From Dichetophora obliterata (taxonomy: Eukaryota; Arthropoda; Insecta; Diptera; Sciomyzidae), in the NCBI GenBank assembly GCA_963920525.1, contig OY986437.1, forward strand, positions 111,344,715 through 111,408,714: a stretch of 64,000 nt of DNA. The letters are read 5' to 3'. A program made the position numbers and the translations under genes. Shown here in pieces: positions 1 to 12,900 of this stretch (positions are counted from its first letter, which is position 1; each line of letters starts with the position of its first letter). Under the pieces are notes generated by a model that ran no database searches, was not told where the DNA came from, and was given only the letters and a program-made list of their open reading frames with translations.

Positions 1-2740
1 TTCCCCATTTTTGCATATGTTCAAAAAATTTCGTGTGTAAATATAACTAAAAACTACGTCAATTCTAAGAATTTTATTCGTAGTTTTCAGCCACGAATAG
101 GATTCGTAGAATGGAAGTAGTTTAGTACATATTACGAATATTTTATTCGTATTCGTACAAAAACAAACGTATATTGTACGAATACTATTGGTACATTTAG
201 ACATGATCCTTATATCCATTCGAACATTGTACAGTGCAATGCGCATATTGTATGAATATTATTTCAATATTTACTAATGCTCTTGTTATTTATTCGTACA
301 TACATAATACAGTTCAACTCGTATATTTTACAAATGTTTTTGTAATATTTACCAATGCTTTTGCTATTCTATCAAAGTACCTATTCTTATACTTTCTAGC
401 TTAGTACCTATAGGGTTTTGCTGTGCGACCTACAGTTTCAGCTTTTAGTTGAGAACGAACTTTGCTTCTGCTTAAATCGCATTTTTTTCACTTCGATTTT
501 TTCGTTCAACTGGTTTTCCACTGTCAAATAGTTGAATAGTTTTATAAAAAGTCGACTTCTTAAAATTCAGTTTAATAAAATGTTTCACTACTTCACTGTT
601 TTTCTTGTTTGGATTATTTTTTGCAAAATTCAAACAGTGCAAAAAAATCCCAAATCATAAAGTTAATAACATTTTGAAAACAAAAACAGAATTGAATGCA
701 CCAAGCACATGTGCATTGTGAAGCAAAAGTATGCCGTTAATTTTGCAATTTTTTGGTTTTGCTCGTTGACTTCATTTACAGTGTAAAACAATTATTTAAA
801 GTTTCGTCCAGATTTCATTCCGCACACATTAATTAAGAAATTAGCCCCGTTTTTGAAAAATTCGCGAGATCTTAAGTATGTATTTATACACAGTGCGCGA
901 TTTTTTATTAAAAATGTTTTTTCTGCGGCACTTTAATTTTAATTAATTGGTTAAAAGTCCCATCTGCTACATAATTTAGTTCATAAAGTACCATCAGCTA
1001 TATAAGAAGATTACTATTTTTACAAAACCTGGCATCAAGACAAACGCGAAACAATTTGTTCCATGATTTTTTTCCACGGTATTAATATTGTAATGAAAAA
1101 AAATCAACAAAAATGTTTTATTTTCAGAAACTAATTTTTGGCTTTACTGCCACATTGTAATTTTTTTTTTTTGCTTTATTTCTTTTTCAAGTGGAAATAA
1201 GGCCAATTTCCCAAAAGGGAAATAAAGCTTAATTTGGCCTTATTACTTTTGTTCTTATAGCACCCGCCCGTAAAAAAAAACATATCGAATATTATTTTTA
1301 ATGATAAATTATATGTACAGTGGATGAAGGTGATTCCAAAAATTTTATTAACGTGAATACTATCACTCCATTTTCCCCGATTAGATCACAGTTTCCCCGA
1401 CATTCCGTTTTAATTACAAAATCTCGAAAAATGGAAGAAATCGCACCACCTGGTAGCTCCGTACTAACATAAGCTCTTAAATGCATCTGTAGCTGGGACT
1501 AAGTTCGAAGAGCTGGAATTTTGAGACAAGAGAAGGAAAGCAAAAACTAAATGAACTGAAAGCAGAGTTTGTTTTAAGCTCAGCATGGCTCCGCATAAAA
1601 TTAACCAGGTTAAACAACAATCGCAAACATTCTGAGAACGTTTGCATATTTATGCCTTTTTTTTGTGCAAGCACTTAATTAATTAGTGTTACACGAATCA
1701 CGAGCTTAACACAAAAATTTGATTAAGGAGAGAAATCAAAGGAATGAAGTTGTGAAAAGGAAGGTTTAATTGATAAAAAGTAAAATTATTTATTTTAAAT
1801 AAAAAATTAAAACATTTATTTTTAATTTTTTAATGTTTGTGTTTTTTATTTTTATTTTTAATCCGTGGTCTAAGTTTTCTTTTTATTTTTAAATTAATTA
1901 TTTTTATTGCACTTTTTTATATATCTCATTTTCTTTTTTTTATACTTTTTATGATATGGGCAGTTCCACAGAAAAGTCTACCATGACCATAAAATTAAAA
2001 CTTATTAAATATTTTTTTATTTGATGATACTATCTAAGAGAAACATTCTAACATTAATAATTTCACCAGATTATGCATAAATTCATTTACCATAATGATG
2101 TTGTTGTATGTAATAGTATGTATAAAAATGTACATAGTTTTTATTTTTCGTAAATGTTTAGTAAATGTTTCATAAACTCTTTTGTTTTAGTAAAAATGGA
2201 AGGCATTGGCAAAAGATAATGAAAAAATTATTCAAGCAATGAAAGGACAATATATTAAATTTGTTTTTTAATAACTAAATTACTAATTTTCATACTTACT
2301 TAACTACCTAATTACTTAATTAGCCAATTGAACTACAGTGGAAATTTAAGAAACGCAACGCCAGAAACGTAGCCCCCGATCAAAAGCCTATTAAAAAAAC
2401 AGAGAAGATTTTTAAATTTGATCCCTTGGAAAATGAACTTATGTTTATGTTTATGAACTTATTTTAAACTCTTCTAAAAAAAATTGTATACGAAAGGTCT
2501 TGCCCAATTCAGAGAGTTTTGCAAATTTTATAGTCCCAGTCAAAAATCATTTTCGTTTTTTGTAACGTGACACCAGCACATATTTTTGCTTATATCTTAA
2601 GATCCTTAGGGTCGCTTGTTGTCATTGTTTTTACTTAATATAGCGCTACTTAGTTACTATGCAAATATAAAAAACTTAAAAAAATTAGACTTTTTCATTC
2701 AATTTTTTTTATATTTCATCTACAATTCGCCCGTAACGAA
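1..2740. other. AT-rich DNA without a recognisable gene
   Basis: Open frames are short, unrelated to any family I know and have the composition of random AT-rich DNA. The only structure I see is a small palindrome near 1196-1244, with AATAAGGCCAA facing TTGGCCTTATT, and scattered ATTCGTA words in the first 200 bases. I see no splice-bounded exon series, RNA gene or TE terminus. Confidence 0.6.
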
Positions 2741-3180
2741 AGTTTGGCAATGCTCGCTCATATGTATTTTTATTTATTTTAGTTTATTTTGTTTGTATTT
2801 TTTATTGTTTGTTTATTTTTTATTTTATTTATTTTTTATTTTATTTATTTTTTATTTTATTTAGTTTTTATTTTATTTACGTTTATTTTCTATTTCTTTT
2901 GTCTTTTTTAGTTTTTTTTTTAACTTATTTTGCATATTTTTTATTTTTTTAGGTTTATAATGAATTTTTTTTTATTTATTTTATTTTTTTTTATTTTTTT
3001 TATTTTTTTATTTTTTTAATTTATTTTCTTCTTATTAATTTTTACTTAATTTATTTTCCAATTTATTTGTTTTTTATTTAATTTATTTTTTATTTATTTT
3101 ACTTTTTATTTTACTTCTTTTTATCTAATTAATCTTATTTGTTTTTACTTTAGTACATTTATTTTACTTCAAGTTAGTTC
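2740..3180. repeat. T-rich low-complexity tract (TTTA/TTTTAT)n
   Basis: Roughly 400 bases are built almost only of TTTA, TTTAT and T runs on the plus strand. The open frame read through it encodes F, Y, I and L because of this composition, so it is not taken as a gene. It may be the decayed tail of a retroelement or plain microsatellite expansion. Confidence 0.8.
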
Positions 3181-3209
3181 TTCAAGTTTTTTATTTATTT
3201 CAATGTTGG

Positions 3210-3285
3210 GGCCTTGGCACACTTGGATAGAGTGCGTGGCCAGTAGTATGTTAAAGAACCGCGATAGCTCTGGTTTTATTCTTAT
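3210..3285 (+). mobile_element. tRNA-derived SINE head, degenerate
   Basis: The stretch holds an A-box-like TGGATAGAGTGCGTGGCC, then AAAGAACCGCGATAGC and a decayed B-box (CTGGTTTTATT). The same words occur in the same order in the clearer SINE whose head is near 42240-42326 on the minus strand (TGGGTAGAGTGCGTGGCC, AAGGAACCGCGGTAGC, GGGTTCAATTCC). I infer an older copy of the same tRNA-related family, with its body no longer recognisable. Confidence 0.5.
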
Positions 3286-3289
3286 CTTC

Positions 3290-4102
3290 ATCTTCAATGT
3301 TCTTTCAATTGAATTAATTGAAACCTATTTCAGTTTCTACGTCTCATTTTGCAAATCTCGGGGAGTAAAAACTGCCATGAAAAGCTTCTTAAGGGAAGGT
3401 TCTCATAAAACTCAACCACAAATGCAATTTTTTTACGAAAGGAACCCATATTTACAAAAAGGAACTCGAAAAAACTCGCTAAGCAAATCTTAAAACCCGT
3501 TTTCTGCAAAATCAAATTTCTAGATCTTTTTTTATGGGTTAATTTGAATTTTTCTTATTTTAAACTAGATAAAATTAATTGACCACTTTTTTTTTTTAGA
3601 GCACTTTAAAGAGCGAAAAATGTGAAAACGGTACTAAAAATTAACATGATCGTCATTTATGTAATTTTCAACTATTTACTGATATTATAGGTTCAAGCTC
3701 CAATAAAGAGAATACAATTTATACATTTTTGGTTTTTTATTTAAGATGACATGAACGTGCTGTGCGATGGAGACAGTTTGGGTACTTTTTATTCAACGTG
3801 ACGTTTGACGGCGTGTTGACACTTCACATTACACTTTTATGCACCAAAAAACACTATTTCCTACACTTTAAGAACCAACAAATAACTGCCACAAAACTCA
3901 AGGTGTTCATTTACTTCCTTCTATGACTAAAAAAAAATTAGGAACATCACCGTGTTTTTGGTCCTCTAGATGAGAACCTGTCCTTAAGAACATGAACCAT
4001 TTATAAACACAGTTGATCAAATAGAAGCTCGATCAAAATCTTTTCAAGGACTAAAACGGCTAATTCGTTTCATTTTTTTTTCTTTTCGTTGTCAAAAAAA
4101 TA
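3290..4102. other. AT-rich DNA, nothing recognised
   Basis: Small overlapping open frames occur on both strands around 3200-3515. They share no family motifs and look like chance frames. I see no repeat structure. Confidence 0.5.
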
Positions 4103-4585
4103 GGCCTATTACGGCTCACAACACAACAGTAATTTCTGTTTTTATTGTGTTCATTGCTAATACTTAAAATAAGACAGTAGAGGTACTCACGGGTTGTTGC
4201 GAATTGCAAGAGTGTGAAAATGCAAGATATTTTGCGCAATAACGCGAAAACATCAATATTGCAACTTAATTATGCAAGTAAAATTATATGTCGAATGAAC
4301 AGTAAATATATTGCCACCTCATTTCAAAATCACAAAAATTTGGTAGAATCAACGTACAAATTTAAGCTTTTTAAAGTTTTACCCAGGTGGCAACTATGTT
4401 TAAGAACAACCAAAATATGAATCAGCTGGTTAGCATCACTGCTTGTGCCTTCTCGCAATAGGTTTGGGCAGTGCGTAATTCAAGAAGAGCGAAAGTTCGT
4501 AATCTTGCATTTTCGCATCGTCGCAACTGCGTTTCGCATCAACCCGTGAATACCCCTAGAGTATTGCTGTGAACCGTAATAGGCC
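4103..4585. mobile_element. Non-autonomous inverted-repeat element (PIF/Harbinger-like MITE)
   Basis: The left end GGCCTATTACGGCTCACA is mirrored at the right end, whose reverse complement reads GGCCTATTACGGTTCACA. A second inverted block follows: TACTCACGGGTTGTTGCGAA near 4190, against TATTCACGGGTTGATGCGAA on the other arm near 4540, and GAAAATGCAAGAT on both arms. The flanking trinucleotides are ATA and TTA, which fits loosely with the TWA targets of PIF/Harbinger elements. The interior encodes nothing I recognise. The family assignment is inference; the inverted-repeat structure is seen directly. Confidence 0.7.
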
Positions 4586-5500
4586 TTAAGTAAAAAATTC
4601 ATAAACAAGCAAGGTTAATTCAATGTTGCAGTCGAAATTATCGAAATATCGAAATTAATATAATAAAAAGTCATATCCAGATTGAGTTCATTTCCTATAG
4701 GAACAAACTAACTTGTTTTTAAAAACAACTAGTTAAAAACTAATTAAAAATAAACTAGTTTATGAACTACTTTGAATTATATTAAGCATCCACTTCAATT
4801 TTGAACAGTTTTTATTGAAGTAATTGAAAAACTACTTCAAAACAATTGGCTTAAAAACTACTTTGAATTATATTCAGACGGCGACTACTCTGATTTTGAC
4901 ATGTTTTTATTGCAAATTTTTATAATATTACAATTTTATATATATTTAACCATGCTATTTCATCAAATATTAACTTTAGGCTTTCACTAATATGAATTTA
5001 TGTATTTATTTTTTGTTTTTTCTCAAAACAATAAAATAAATGATCTCTTTGATGTATAGAAATTTAAAATGTTTATGCTTTTAAATTCATCCTCAGTAAG
5101 TGGAATAATAACTAGTTTTCAATTGATTGCTTTTAAAGTAATTAAACAAATAATTTAAATTTAACAAATTAACAAGTAGTAGGTTTTCAATTGATTTATT
5201 TTAAAGTAATTAAAAAATAATTTAAATTTAAATAATTTAAGAATTAGTTGAAAATATGTGCGGTTTTCAATAGATTTATTTTAAAGTAGTTAAAAAAATA
5301 ATTTAAATTCAACTTATTTAACATGTTGTTGAAAACATATGCAGACGAAAGTCAATTGACTTATTTAGCGGATATCACATTACAAAATACAATATGTTAG
5401 TTCGTTCTATGGAAAAAAGTCTGAATTTCAACTAGTTGTGGTTGACAAAAAACTACTTTTTCAACTACTTTTAAGTTAGTTGATTTTCCCACAGGGTTGT
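4586..5500. repeat. AT-rich DNA with a three-copy direct repeat (5115-5345)
   Basis: Three imperfect tandem units of about 70-80 bp start with GTTTTCAATTGATT at 5115, 5183 and 5263 and continue with TTTTAAAGTAATTAAA and AATAATTTAAATT. Related words (ACTAGTTTATGAACTACTT) occur upstream at 4740-4870. I cannot define element ends. Confidence 0.55.
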
Positions 5501-6717
5501 TTTTTTAAATTCTTATGTAGGTGTTAATGTTTTTAGGTGTTAATGATTTTAAGTATTACAATTTTCCAGTGATTTTGAATAATGATATAATAACATTTGA
5601 TATGACAAAAGTTATAATAAATATAACGTAAACTATATATTATTTTTACAAGGTTATAGTTTAGAGCTATAAAATAAATAGTTACTTGAAATAATTTATA
5701 AAACTGTTTTAAAATTCTAAAATAATTAAATAATTAGATTATTCAAATAGTTATTAAAAGCCATTGCAATTTTTACTTAACAATATATGCTTATATTTTG
5801 TTCGGACAAGTTTTAAGAAGAATGCTTAAACAATTTGTCAAAATTTGTACTTGGAGTTATTTTTGACTGAGACTCAGCAAAAGTTTCGAGGTATTTTGGG
5901 GTTCGATTTCAGTTCCGTAAAGTGAAAAAATAATTTGTTTTAAATATTTCCCAATTCATCCACTTTCTATAGGAACTTGAATAAATTACATGAATAAGTT
6001 GAACAAAAACTTTTTCTTATCTCACTACCTAATGCCCTTCTAATTGGGAATTACCTGGTGACGTGTTGATGACTTTGGTGTTTCATATATATACCTTATA
6101 TAAGAAGATTTTGAGAAAAAATTAAAAAGGTTGTTTTGACATTATTTTTAGCCGCAAGACAAACACACCTTAATAGAATTTTTCTCAATCGAACAAGTTC
6201 GTCGAGCTATTATGTAAAATATTGATGACTGTCACTTCAATAAAAGATATCACATCTACCTTATATCAAGCTACCTTTGCCAAAGTGGCCAGGAAAAAAT
6301 GTTGCTAACTAAAAGGCAAAGCAGCAGTGAACCCTTTTTAAGCCAGCTTAACCCCTGTAATTAGTGAGCTCTAGTTGTTGCAAATGTTTTGTTGTTGTGG
6401 CTAACGTTGCTATTGTGTAACTCCTTCAGCTTTATACCTAAACAAGCCACAAGAAGCAAACAATGTGTAGGCGATTTTAATTAAATCAAGAAGCCATAGA
6501 GTTGCCACAAAACAAGAGAGAACAAAAAACCGGCAACGGAAGCCGTGCTGCCAACGCACGAAAAAAAAAACAAAAAATTTCAAGAGGCAAATAGTTTAAG
6601 GGAAAGAAAATACCCACATGCCATCCATCAATCGGTCAAGTAAAAATAAAAAAAAATTATTTTTAAATTAAGAAAAAATTAACTACTCCTCGGAAGTACA
6701 TTTTTTTCATGAATTTT
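5501..6717. other. AT-rich DNA, nothing recognised
   Basis: No open frame, repeat or RNA signature stands out on either strand. Confidence 0.5.
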
Positions 6718-6721
6718 TTAA

Positions 6722-6951
6722 CCCATTAACTGCGGCTCTTAATAGAGAAAAGTTTCTGATTTTACAATTTATTCACAATTAACTTCACGTCAAAATCTTT
6801 GGCGCACTTTAAATAAAAACAGTTTATGGATCTATGTTTTGTTAAAATAAAACAAAGTAATTAAAATTTTAGCTCTTACCATTTCCGAGATATGATCGTT
6901 TCTGTGGAAGCATTTTCATGGGTAAAAAAATACCCAATCGTAGTTAATGGG
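6722..6951. mobile_element. Short TTAA-flanked MITE (piggyBac-like ends)
   Basis: The element begins CCCATTAACTGCG immediately after TTAA and ends CGTAGTTAATGGG before TTGA. CCC...GGG ends at a TTAA target are the pattern of piggyBac superfamily insertions. The right-hand target copy carries one change. It is about 230 bp with no coding capacity, so it would depend on a transposase from elsewhere. Confidence 0.6.
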
Positions 6952-7549
6952 TTGAGTTATTTGAAAAGTAATAATACTAAAAATTATGACGTTGTTGTAG
7001 TAAACTCGCAGGCAAATGGGAAAAGCTGTTGAACCACAATCAGCAACCTAGACAGCGACAGTGACCTAGACGTACGTTGTCGTTTTCACTTTCGTTGCAC
7101 AGCTTGCAGCACCGACAGGTTGCACAGATATTCAGAGAAAACAGCGCTGTGAAGCTTTGGAAGCATAATTTTGAAACATGCATAAATTTTGTATAGCCCA
7201 TTTTGTTTTATGTTAAAACAAAAAATTGTGCTGAAAGAGCCTGATGTGTACTAACATGTGTTACACTGAAAAAAAGAATTATTCTTCTGATAAGATTTTT
7301 GCAAAAAGTTTTATGCTGTGCTGTGATGTGCTGAAGTTGAGCTGAAGCTTACCGCAACAATTTCCTACTTGCATAATTTAAAAGCCAAAATAGCTGCAAT
7401 ATAATTTTTTCAAAATTTCGCAAATTGTGGTGGAATATGCTCGATTTGTGCAATGCGCAAATAAATTTTTCATACAAACCACATCATAAGAAAACATGTT
7501 TATCTCTCCTACACAGTGATTCTCAATTGTGCGGGTAGCTTTCAGTCTT
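6952..7549. other. No gene recognised
   Basis: Unstructured intergenic sequence. I see no exon, RNA gene or TE boundary. Confidence 0.5.
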
Positions 7550-8285
7550 TACCCAGTGGGCATTTTAGCGAGTGCTCCGCAAAAGAAGGCATGCTAGCAC
7601 TGCTATATTGGCGTCAATACACTTTGCATGATTATTGCATTGATGAGTACTTCCGTAAGGCCTACCTTTTGAAGGTTCTGATTCTTTTCATATTATTTTA
7701 TATTAAAAAAATTAAAGATTTAAAAAAAATAACAAAAAATTTTGAGTTGGGTCTCGAATCCGGGCTCTCGAAAACTAACACATTATATATTGTATTATAT
7801 GAAAATATTTATATGGAAAAACTCCAAGTCTTTTCTTACATTTTTGTATGAAGAAAATTTATGAAAAAATTCAAAAAAATTTTAAATACACAGGACAGTT
7901 TGTAAAAAAATGTAGATTTAAAAAAATAACACAAAACATTTTTTTTTCCGAGTTGGGTCTCGAAGCCGGGCTCCCGAAAGCTTACTTTCATTTGTATTGA
8001 TGCAAAATAAACTATTGATTCCTAACAACCACGATAGACGAGTGAGTAAGATGTCGGACCGCCACATGAGAGGACCATGGTTCAAATCTGAAATTTGTTA
8101 GTCGTTTTTTATTTCAAGTTGATATTTATATTGCTTTTCCTTCAAACGTGACTTTTCGAAAGAGCGCTTCTAGCAGGTCTCTTTAGAGCAAGGAGAGCGG
8201 AAGGCCTGACAAATTTTCCGATTTCATACAAGCAATAAAACGGAGTTTCAAAGGCCTTCGAACTCCTGCCATTGCCCACTGGGTA
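7550..8285 (+). mobile_element. Inverted-repeat element with internal tRNA-like box, copy 1
   Basis: Ends are exact inverted repeats, TACCCAGTGGGCA at the left and TGCCCACTGGGTA at the right. The same repeat occurs at 10756-11406 with the same order of internal blocks. Near 8028-8092 it carries GAGTGAGTAAGATGTCGG, then about 25 bases, then GGTTCAAATCTG, which matches the A-box/B-box spacing of an internal Pol III promoter. A phrase GGGTCTCGAAYCCGGGCTC occurs near 7751-7770 and again near 7957. I see no target duplication and no protein. It could be a DNA-type element or a SINE-containing composite. Confidence 0.65.
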
Positions 8286-9689
8286 TATGTTCACGAATTG
8301 CACATTGACATGCATCATTTGTGCTGAATTGTCGTCAGTGACAAGAGCCCGAATCCTTTTGTGCTTCATTATGTTACAATTATTTTTTACACTGGTTTGG
8401 AACTTGAATTTTTTTGGTCTAAAAAGGGAGTAAACAATATGAAAAATCATGTATAAAACTTAATTCAGGTTGGTTCTTGTCTTTTATCTATATTAAAATT
8501 TTCCGAGGAAGTTTTTCTGGGAACATTTCAACCCTCTAGCTCTCATCCGTATGCATTATTTTTGACTTTTTTGTGAAAATTCGCTAAAAGTCAACTTTGG
8601 GAATGGTCAAGGGTTAAACACTTACAAAAAAATATTCTCCAGAAAATTTCATTCAGTATGAACAACCAAAACAACTAACCTCTTCGAGTTAAAGGTTACA
8701 CGTAAAAAAAGGAATGAAAAGGAAATGCATTTATTTTACAGCAACTAAAATTAAGGCTATAATTGGTTTGAGATAACTAAAATATGAGACATCTGTACGT
8801 GATTCGGTATTTTTGAGATAACTTAAAAAAATTAACATCTTCCCGATTATGTTGTTGATTCATTGGGATTGTTATTTATGTGCAGACCAAATTTTTCGCG
8901 AAGAAAGTAAGTTAGCGATAAAGAACCATTTGATGCAAAATTTACATTAAAATCTCCCTCCAAAAATCATGGAAATTTTTTCTTTGCCACTTTCAAGAGC
9001 ATCAGTACCTGTATGACTGTAAATCAAGCCGCTGCACAGTGCGCTTTTTTCGATTTTAGGATAACATTTGCATTATCTCAGAAACTATAAAAGCTAGGGC
9101 CATGAAATTGTGTACAATTACTTTTAGCTTTAATTAAGTAACAGTACAAATTAGAATTCTAGGTCAACTGCATCGCCTACCTCCCATACAAACCATATTT
9201 TTTTAATAAAAAACTCGCATAAAATTGCTTATTTATGTTTTTAAAGAGTTAATTTAGTTTACTTAACTTCACTTAAGCATCATGCTGAAAATATTTCAAA
9301 TCGGATAACTTTTAGATATATCTCCTATAAAACAATATTACCAAATTAACGAAATTTAAGAAAAAAAAATTTTTAAAAAATGGTTGCTAATACAAAATAA
9401 TGTCACAACTTGTTTTAAATTATGAATTCTATTATATTTTTCTTTTAATTTAAGAGTACCTACAAATTTTTTCGGAAATCGGTGCATTTTAGGGCAAAAT
9501 GGATTTTTAAGACTTTTTTCAAATTAAGTGGTATTCTTCCAAGTCCAAAAAACAAAACCTTGAAATATATTTTGTGCTTGAAGTTATTATTGTTGAAAAT
9601 TGACTTTATTTTTTGGGTTTTATTGAGCTTATTTTTGTTAAAAAAAATCAATTTTGACGAATTTTATAAAAAACTAGTCAGGAATTATC
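8286..9689. other. AT-rich DNA, nothing recognised
   Basis: Only chance-like short open frames on both strands. No terminal repeats found. Confidence 0.5.
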
Positions 9690-10384
9690 TTCGACTGGGC
9701 CGAAGTTAAAATACCCCCACCGGCCAAATTAGAGTATATATAAAGTCTTAAGCAAACTGTTAAATATATTTAAAGAGATTTTCCCGTTTTGGTTAAGTCA
9801 CTTTGTATGGGAGGTAGGTGTGGTTTTCATCTGATTTTTACAAATTTAAAACTCAAAATAAATATCAAATATTTAAGACACTGTGCGAAATTTGAAGTCA
9901 TTAAATTGATTTTTGTGGAATTTAAAAAGATCTTACCGTTTTGGTTAAGTCACTTTGTATGGGAGGTAGGCGTGGTTTTCATCCGATTTTTACAAATTAA
10001 ATACTCAAAATAAATATTCAATATTTAAGACACTGTGCGAAATTTGAAGTCATTAAATTGATTTTTGTGGAATTTAAAGAGATCTTACCGTTTTGCTTAA
10101 GTCACTTTGTATGGGAGGTAGGCGTGGTTTACATCTGATTTTACTCAGATTCGAACTTGACCTCCATTTTTATATAAAAAGCTTATATTTTGAATTTCGT
10201 TATGATAGCTCAAAAATTACGGCTGCTATCGTGGACACAGACGGACATGGCTAAATCGACTCAGGAGGTGATGGTGATCAGGAATATATATACTTTAATA
10301 TACCGGCCACGCCTCCTTATCGGCGTTACAAACGGAGTGACAAAATTAATATACCCCCATTACGTTTTTTAAACGTGGGGGTAT
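9690..10384 (+). mobile_element. Fly-type dispersed repeat with internal ~150 bp tandem units
   Basis: The left end carries ATACCCCCACC (9711) and the right end is a hairpin in which ATACCCCC faces GGGGGTAT (10351-10384). Between them a unit containing GTTAAGTCACTTTGTATGGG recurs at about 9790, 9941 and 10095, so the period is near 150 bp. The right part reads ACGGACATGGCTAAATCGAC and GAATATATATACTTTAATA, phrases I recognise from dispersed intergenic repeats of flies. I do not know the formal family. Short frames inside are by-products of the repeat. Confidence 0.6.
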
Positions 10385-10755
10385 AAAAACATACAACACA
10401 TCAAGTTTTTAACATCACATTCATAATACATGTTTCATAATCTGACGAATGAAAATATTTTTTTATAAAATTTAACAAAAAAAAAAACCTAAATGTTATC
10501 CTAAAATAGAAAAAAGCGCACAAATACGGCTCATTCGTTTTCCCCAAACTGACATAAATTTTAAATTTACACATTTTATGTGTTGCAGCCCTGCATAAAT
10601 TTTTGACAGTTTTTTCGAGTGTTTGTTTGTACACGAATAATCTCAACTTTCATATGTGATATTCGTCATTTTAATGTGTGTCCGAAGAGCATGTTTCGTC
10701 AATGATGTACCTACACGCATAAATTATTTAAAATTACTAGGACAACAGCGCACAC
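10385..10755. other. No gene recognised
   Basis: Short spacer between two repeats with no motif seen. Confidence 0.5.
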
Positions 10756-11406
10756 TACCCAGTGGGCATTTTAGTGAGTGCTCCGCAAAAGAAGGCACGC
10801 TAGCACTACTATTATTGGCGTCAATACACCTTCCATGATCACTGCATTGTTGAGTACTTCTGTAAGGCCTACCTGTTGAAGGTTCTGATTCTTTTCATAT
10901 TTTTTTATATGAAAAAATTTTAAAAAAAAATTTTAAAAAAATTTTAAATACACATAACAGTTTGTAAAAAAATTTTGATTAAAAAAAAACAACAAAAAAT
11001 AATTTTTTTTTGTCCGAGTAACACATTATATTGTCCCGAAAACTAACACATTATTTATTATATGAAAATATTTATATGGAAAAACTCCGTGGAAAACTCT
11101 ATGGAAACTTTGACCACCATAGACGAGTGGGTAAGATGTCGGACCGCCACTTGAGAGGACCATGGTTTAAATCTGAAATTTGTTAGTCGTTTTTTATTTC
11201 AAGTTGATATTTATATTGCTTTTCCTTCAAACGTGACTTTTCGAAAGAGCACTTCTGGCAGGTCTCTTTTGAGCAAGTAGAGTGGAAGGCATGACAAATT
11301 TTCCCATTTCATACAAGCAATAAAACGGTGTTTGCAAGGAGTGTGGAAGGCCTTTTAAAACCTAACGCAGGCCTGCAATTCGGACTCCTGCAATTGTCCA
11401 CTGGGT
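10756..11406 (+). mobile_element. Inverted-repeat element with internal tRNA-like box, copy 2
   Basis: Second copy of the element at 7550-8285. It starts TACCCAGTGGGCATTTTAG and ends TTGTCCACTGGGTA, so one terminal base differs from copy 1. The tRNA-like part is at 11113-11176 (GAGTGGGTAAGATGTCGG, then GGTTTAAATCTG). It is about 85 bp shorter than copy 1 and has extra CCTAACGCAGGCCTGCAATT near the right end. The shared internal order shows that the two are copies of one family and not chance palindromes. Confidence 0.65.
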
Positions 11407-12900
11407 ACGCGCTATCTGCAAGGGTATTGATAACAAGTTCAATATATTTTAGCAGTTTCTTCAATTGTTTTCAACACTATTGAAAGAACTGGGTTGCAAG
11501 TTTGAAAGCACTAGAAAAGCAACAACTCTCTCAAACTGTACACTATCGTGTACATAATCCAAGCTTGCAAAACTCTGATAGCGTGTTTGAAGCAGGACTT
11601 ATTGCTTTTGAGACTCGTAAATCTCGCAAGTGCCATCTTTTACCCTGAAAGATTTACCCTGAACCCTGAAACTCCCTTAAGACTACGAAGATAGCAAAAT
11701 TTAAGCATTGATGCATTACAAACATTTATGTTAAATCGATTCTTATAAGAAAAATTTTCTTCCAATCGTAACTTTATAAAATGTGTTCGTCGCATTAATT
11801 GTAAAACCAAAATTCTGAAATTTGGACACCAAAAAAATCACAAAACTGCAAAACTATGAAAATTCTGAGTATATGACTTTTTGAAGTGAAACTTCTTGGG
11901 CACCAATTTGATAATGAGCGTAAAATTTTTAGGTCTCGTCACGAAAAATGTTCGACATGAAAAATCGAGCCTCGCACAGTGCGTTGTCCCATTGACAAAA
12001 ATCAAAATTTTTATGACTTGAAACCTTATAATATTGGTATCAATCGACAGGAAGTTGCACATTTAAGACAAAATCAACATATTTGGGGAACGACTCAGTT
12101 TTGACTACGCTGTAACATTTCAAAATTATATATTTGTAAAAAAAATCATGTTTTGTTCAATTTGTTTTGGATTATCTTAAACAAATGATTGTCAAAAATT
12201 GATGTCTTGACTAAACTTAGCCAAGTTAATTTATGTATTATAAAAAATATTTGAGTAGATAAATAGAATAAAGAAATCTTAGACAATATAAAATTTTATA
12301 TATATTTTAGAGATTATAATTTATAGTGATACAAATTTCGATGAAAAAAGTAACAAATCCTATAAAAATAGATGCCATTTTTTTTAATCTATAAGTATTC
12401 TATATAACCAGTAACTGCAAATAACTTTTTCTACTTTGTCCCACAAATATATATATATTTTTTTTTTAAATGCTCAAAATGAAAAATTTACATACAAAAT
12501 CAAGTAAAAAATAATATACGTCCTAGGGAGGTACCCTAGGGTTTAACCGATTTCGAATTTTTTCAATAAACATTTCTTACTCTATTTGACTACCATTCTG
12601 ACGAATATTTGTTAAGATCGGTTAACCTTTGTATGTACCACCCATACAAAATCAAGTAAAAATTTATATATGTCCAAGGGAGGTATCCCTAGGGTCTAAC
12701 CGATTCGACCATTTTTGAATTGGCTTAAGCTAATTAAGCATACAAAATTGCATTATCATAGAAGTACTCTTTCTATTTTTATTCATCGCTTATATGGAGA
12801 CAGTTCACTGTGCCTCGTCACGTGTTTGTGTACATGAGCAATGATATTTTCTATTTTGTAAGTTTTTTGTATGGGGATCACCAAAAGGGTGCTAGATAGA
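11407..12900. repeat. Anonymous DNA with a two-copy direct repeat (about 12490-12720)
   Basis: Two units about 155 bp apart share CATACAAAATCAAGTAAAAA and a GTCC(T/A)AGGGAGGTA(T)CCCTAGG palindrome followed by TAACCGATT. Nothing else is recognised in this stretch. Confidence 0.5.

Noticed and set aside
2616..2864. 82-residue hydrophobic frame as a membrane protein
   Set aside because: Encoded by a TTTA-rich low-complexity tract; F/Y/I/L content follows from T-rich codons.
8028..8092. A functional tRNA gene
   Set aside because: The cloverleaf cannot be closed and the same piece recurs inside another copy of a repeat at 11113-11176.
7540..8295. Target-site duplication around the TACCCAGTGGG element
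   Set aside because: Flanks of both copies were compared for 2-9 bp and do not match.
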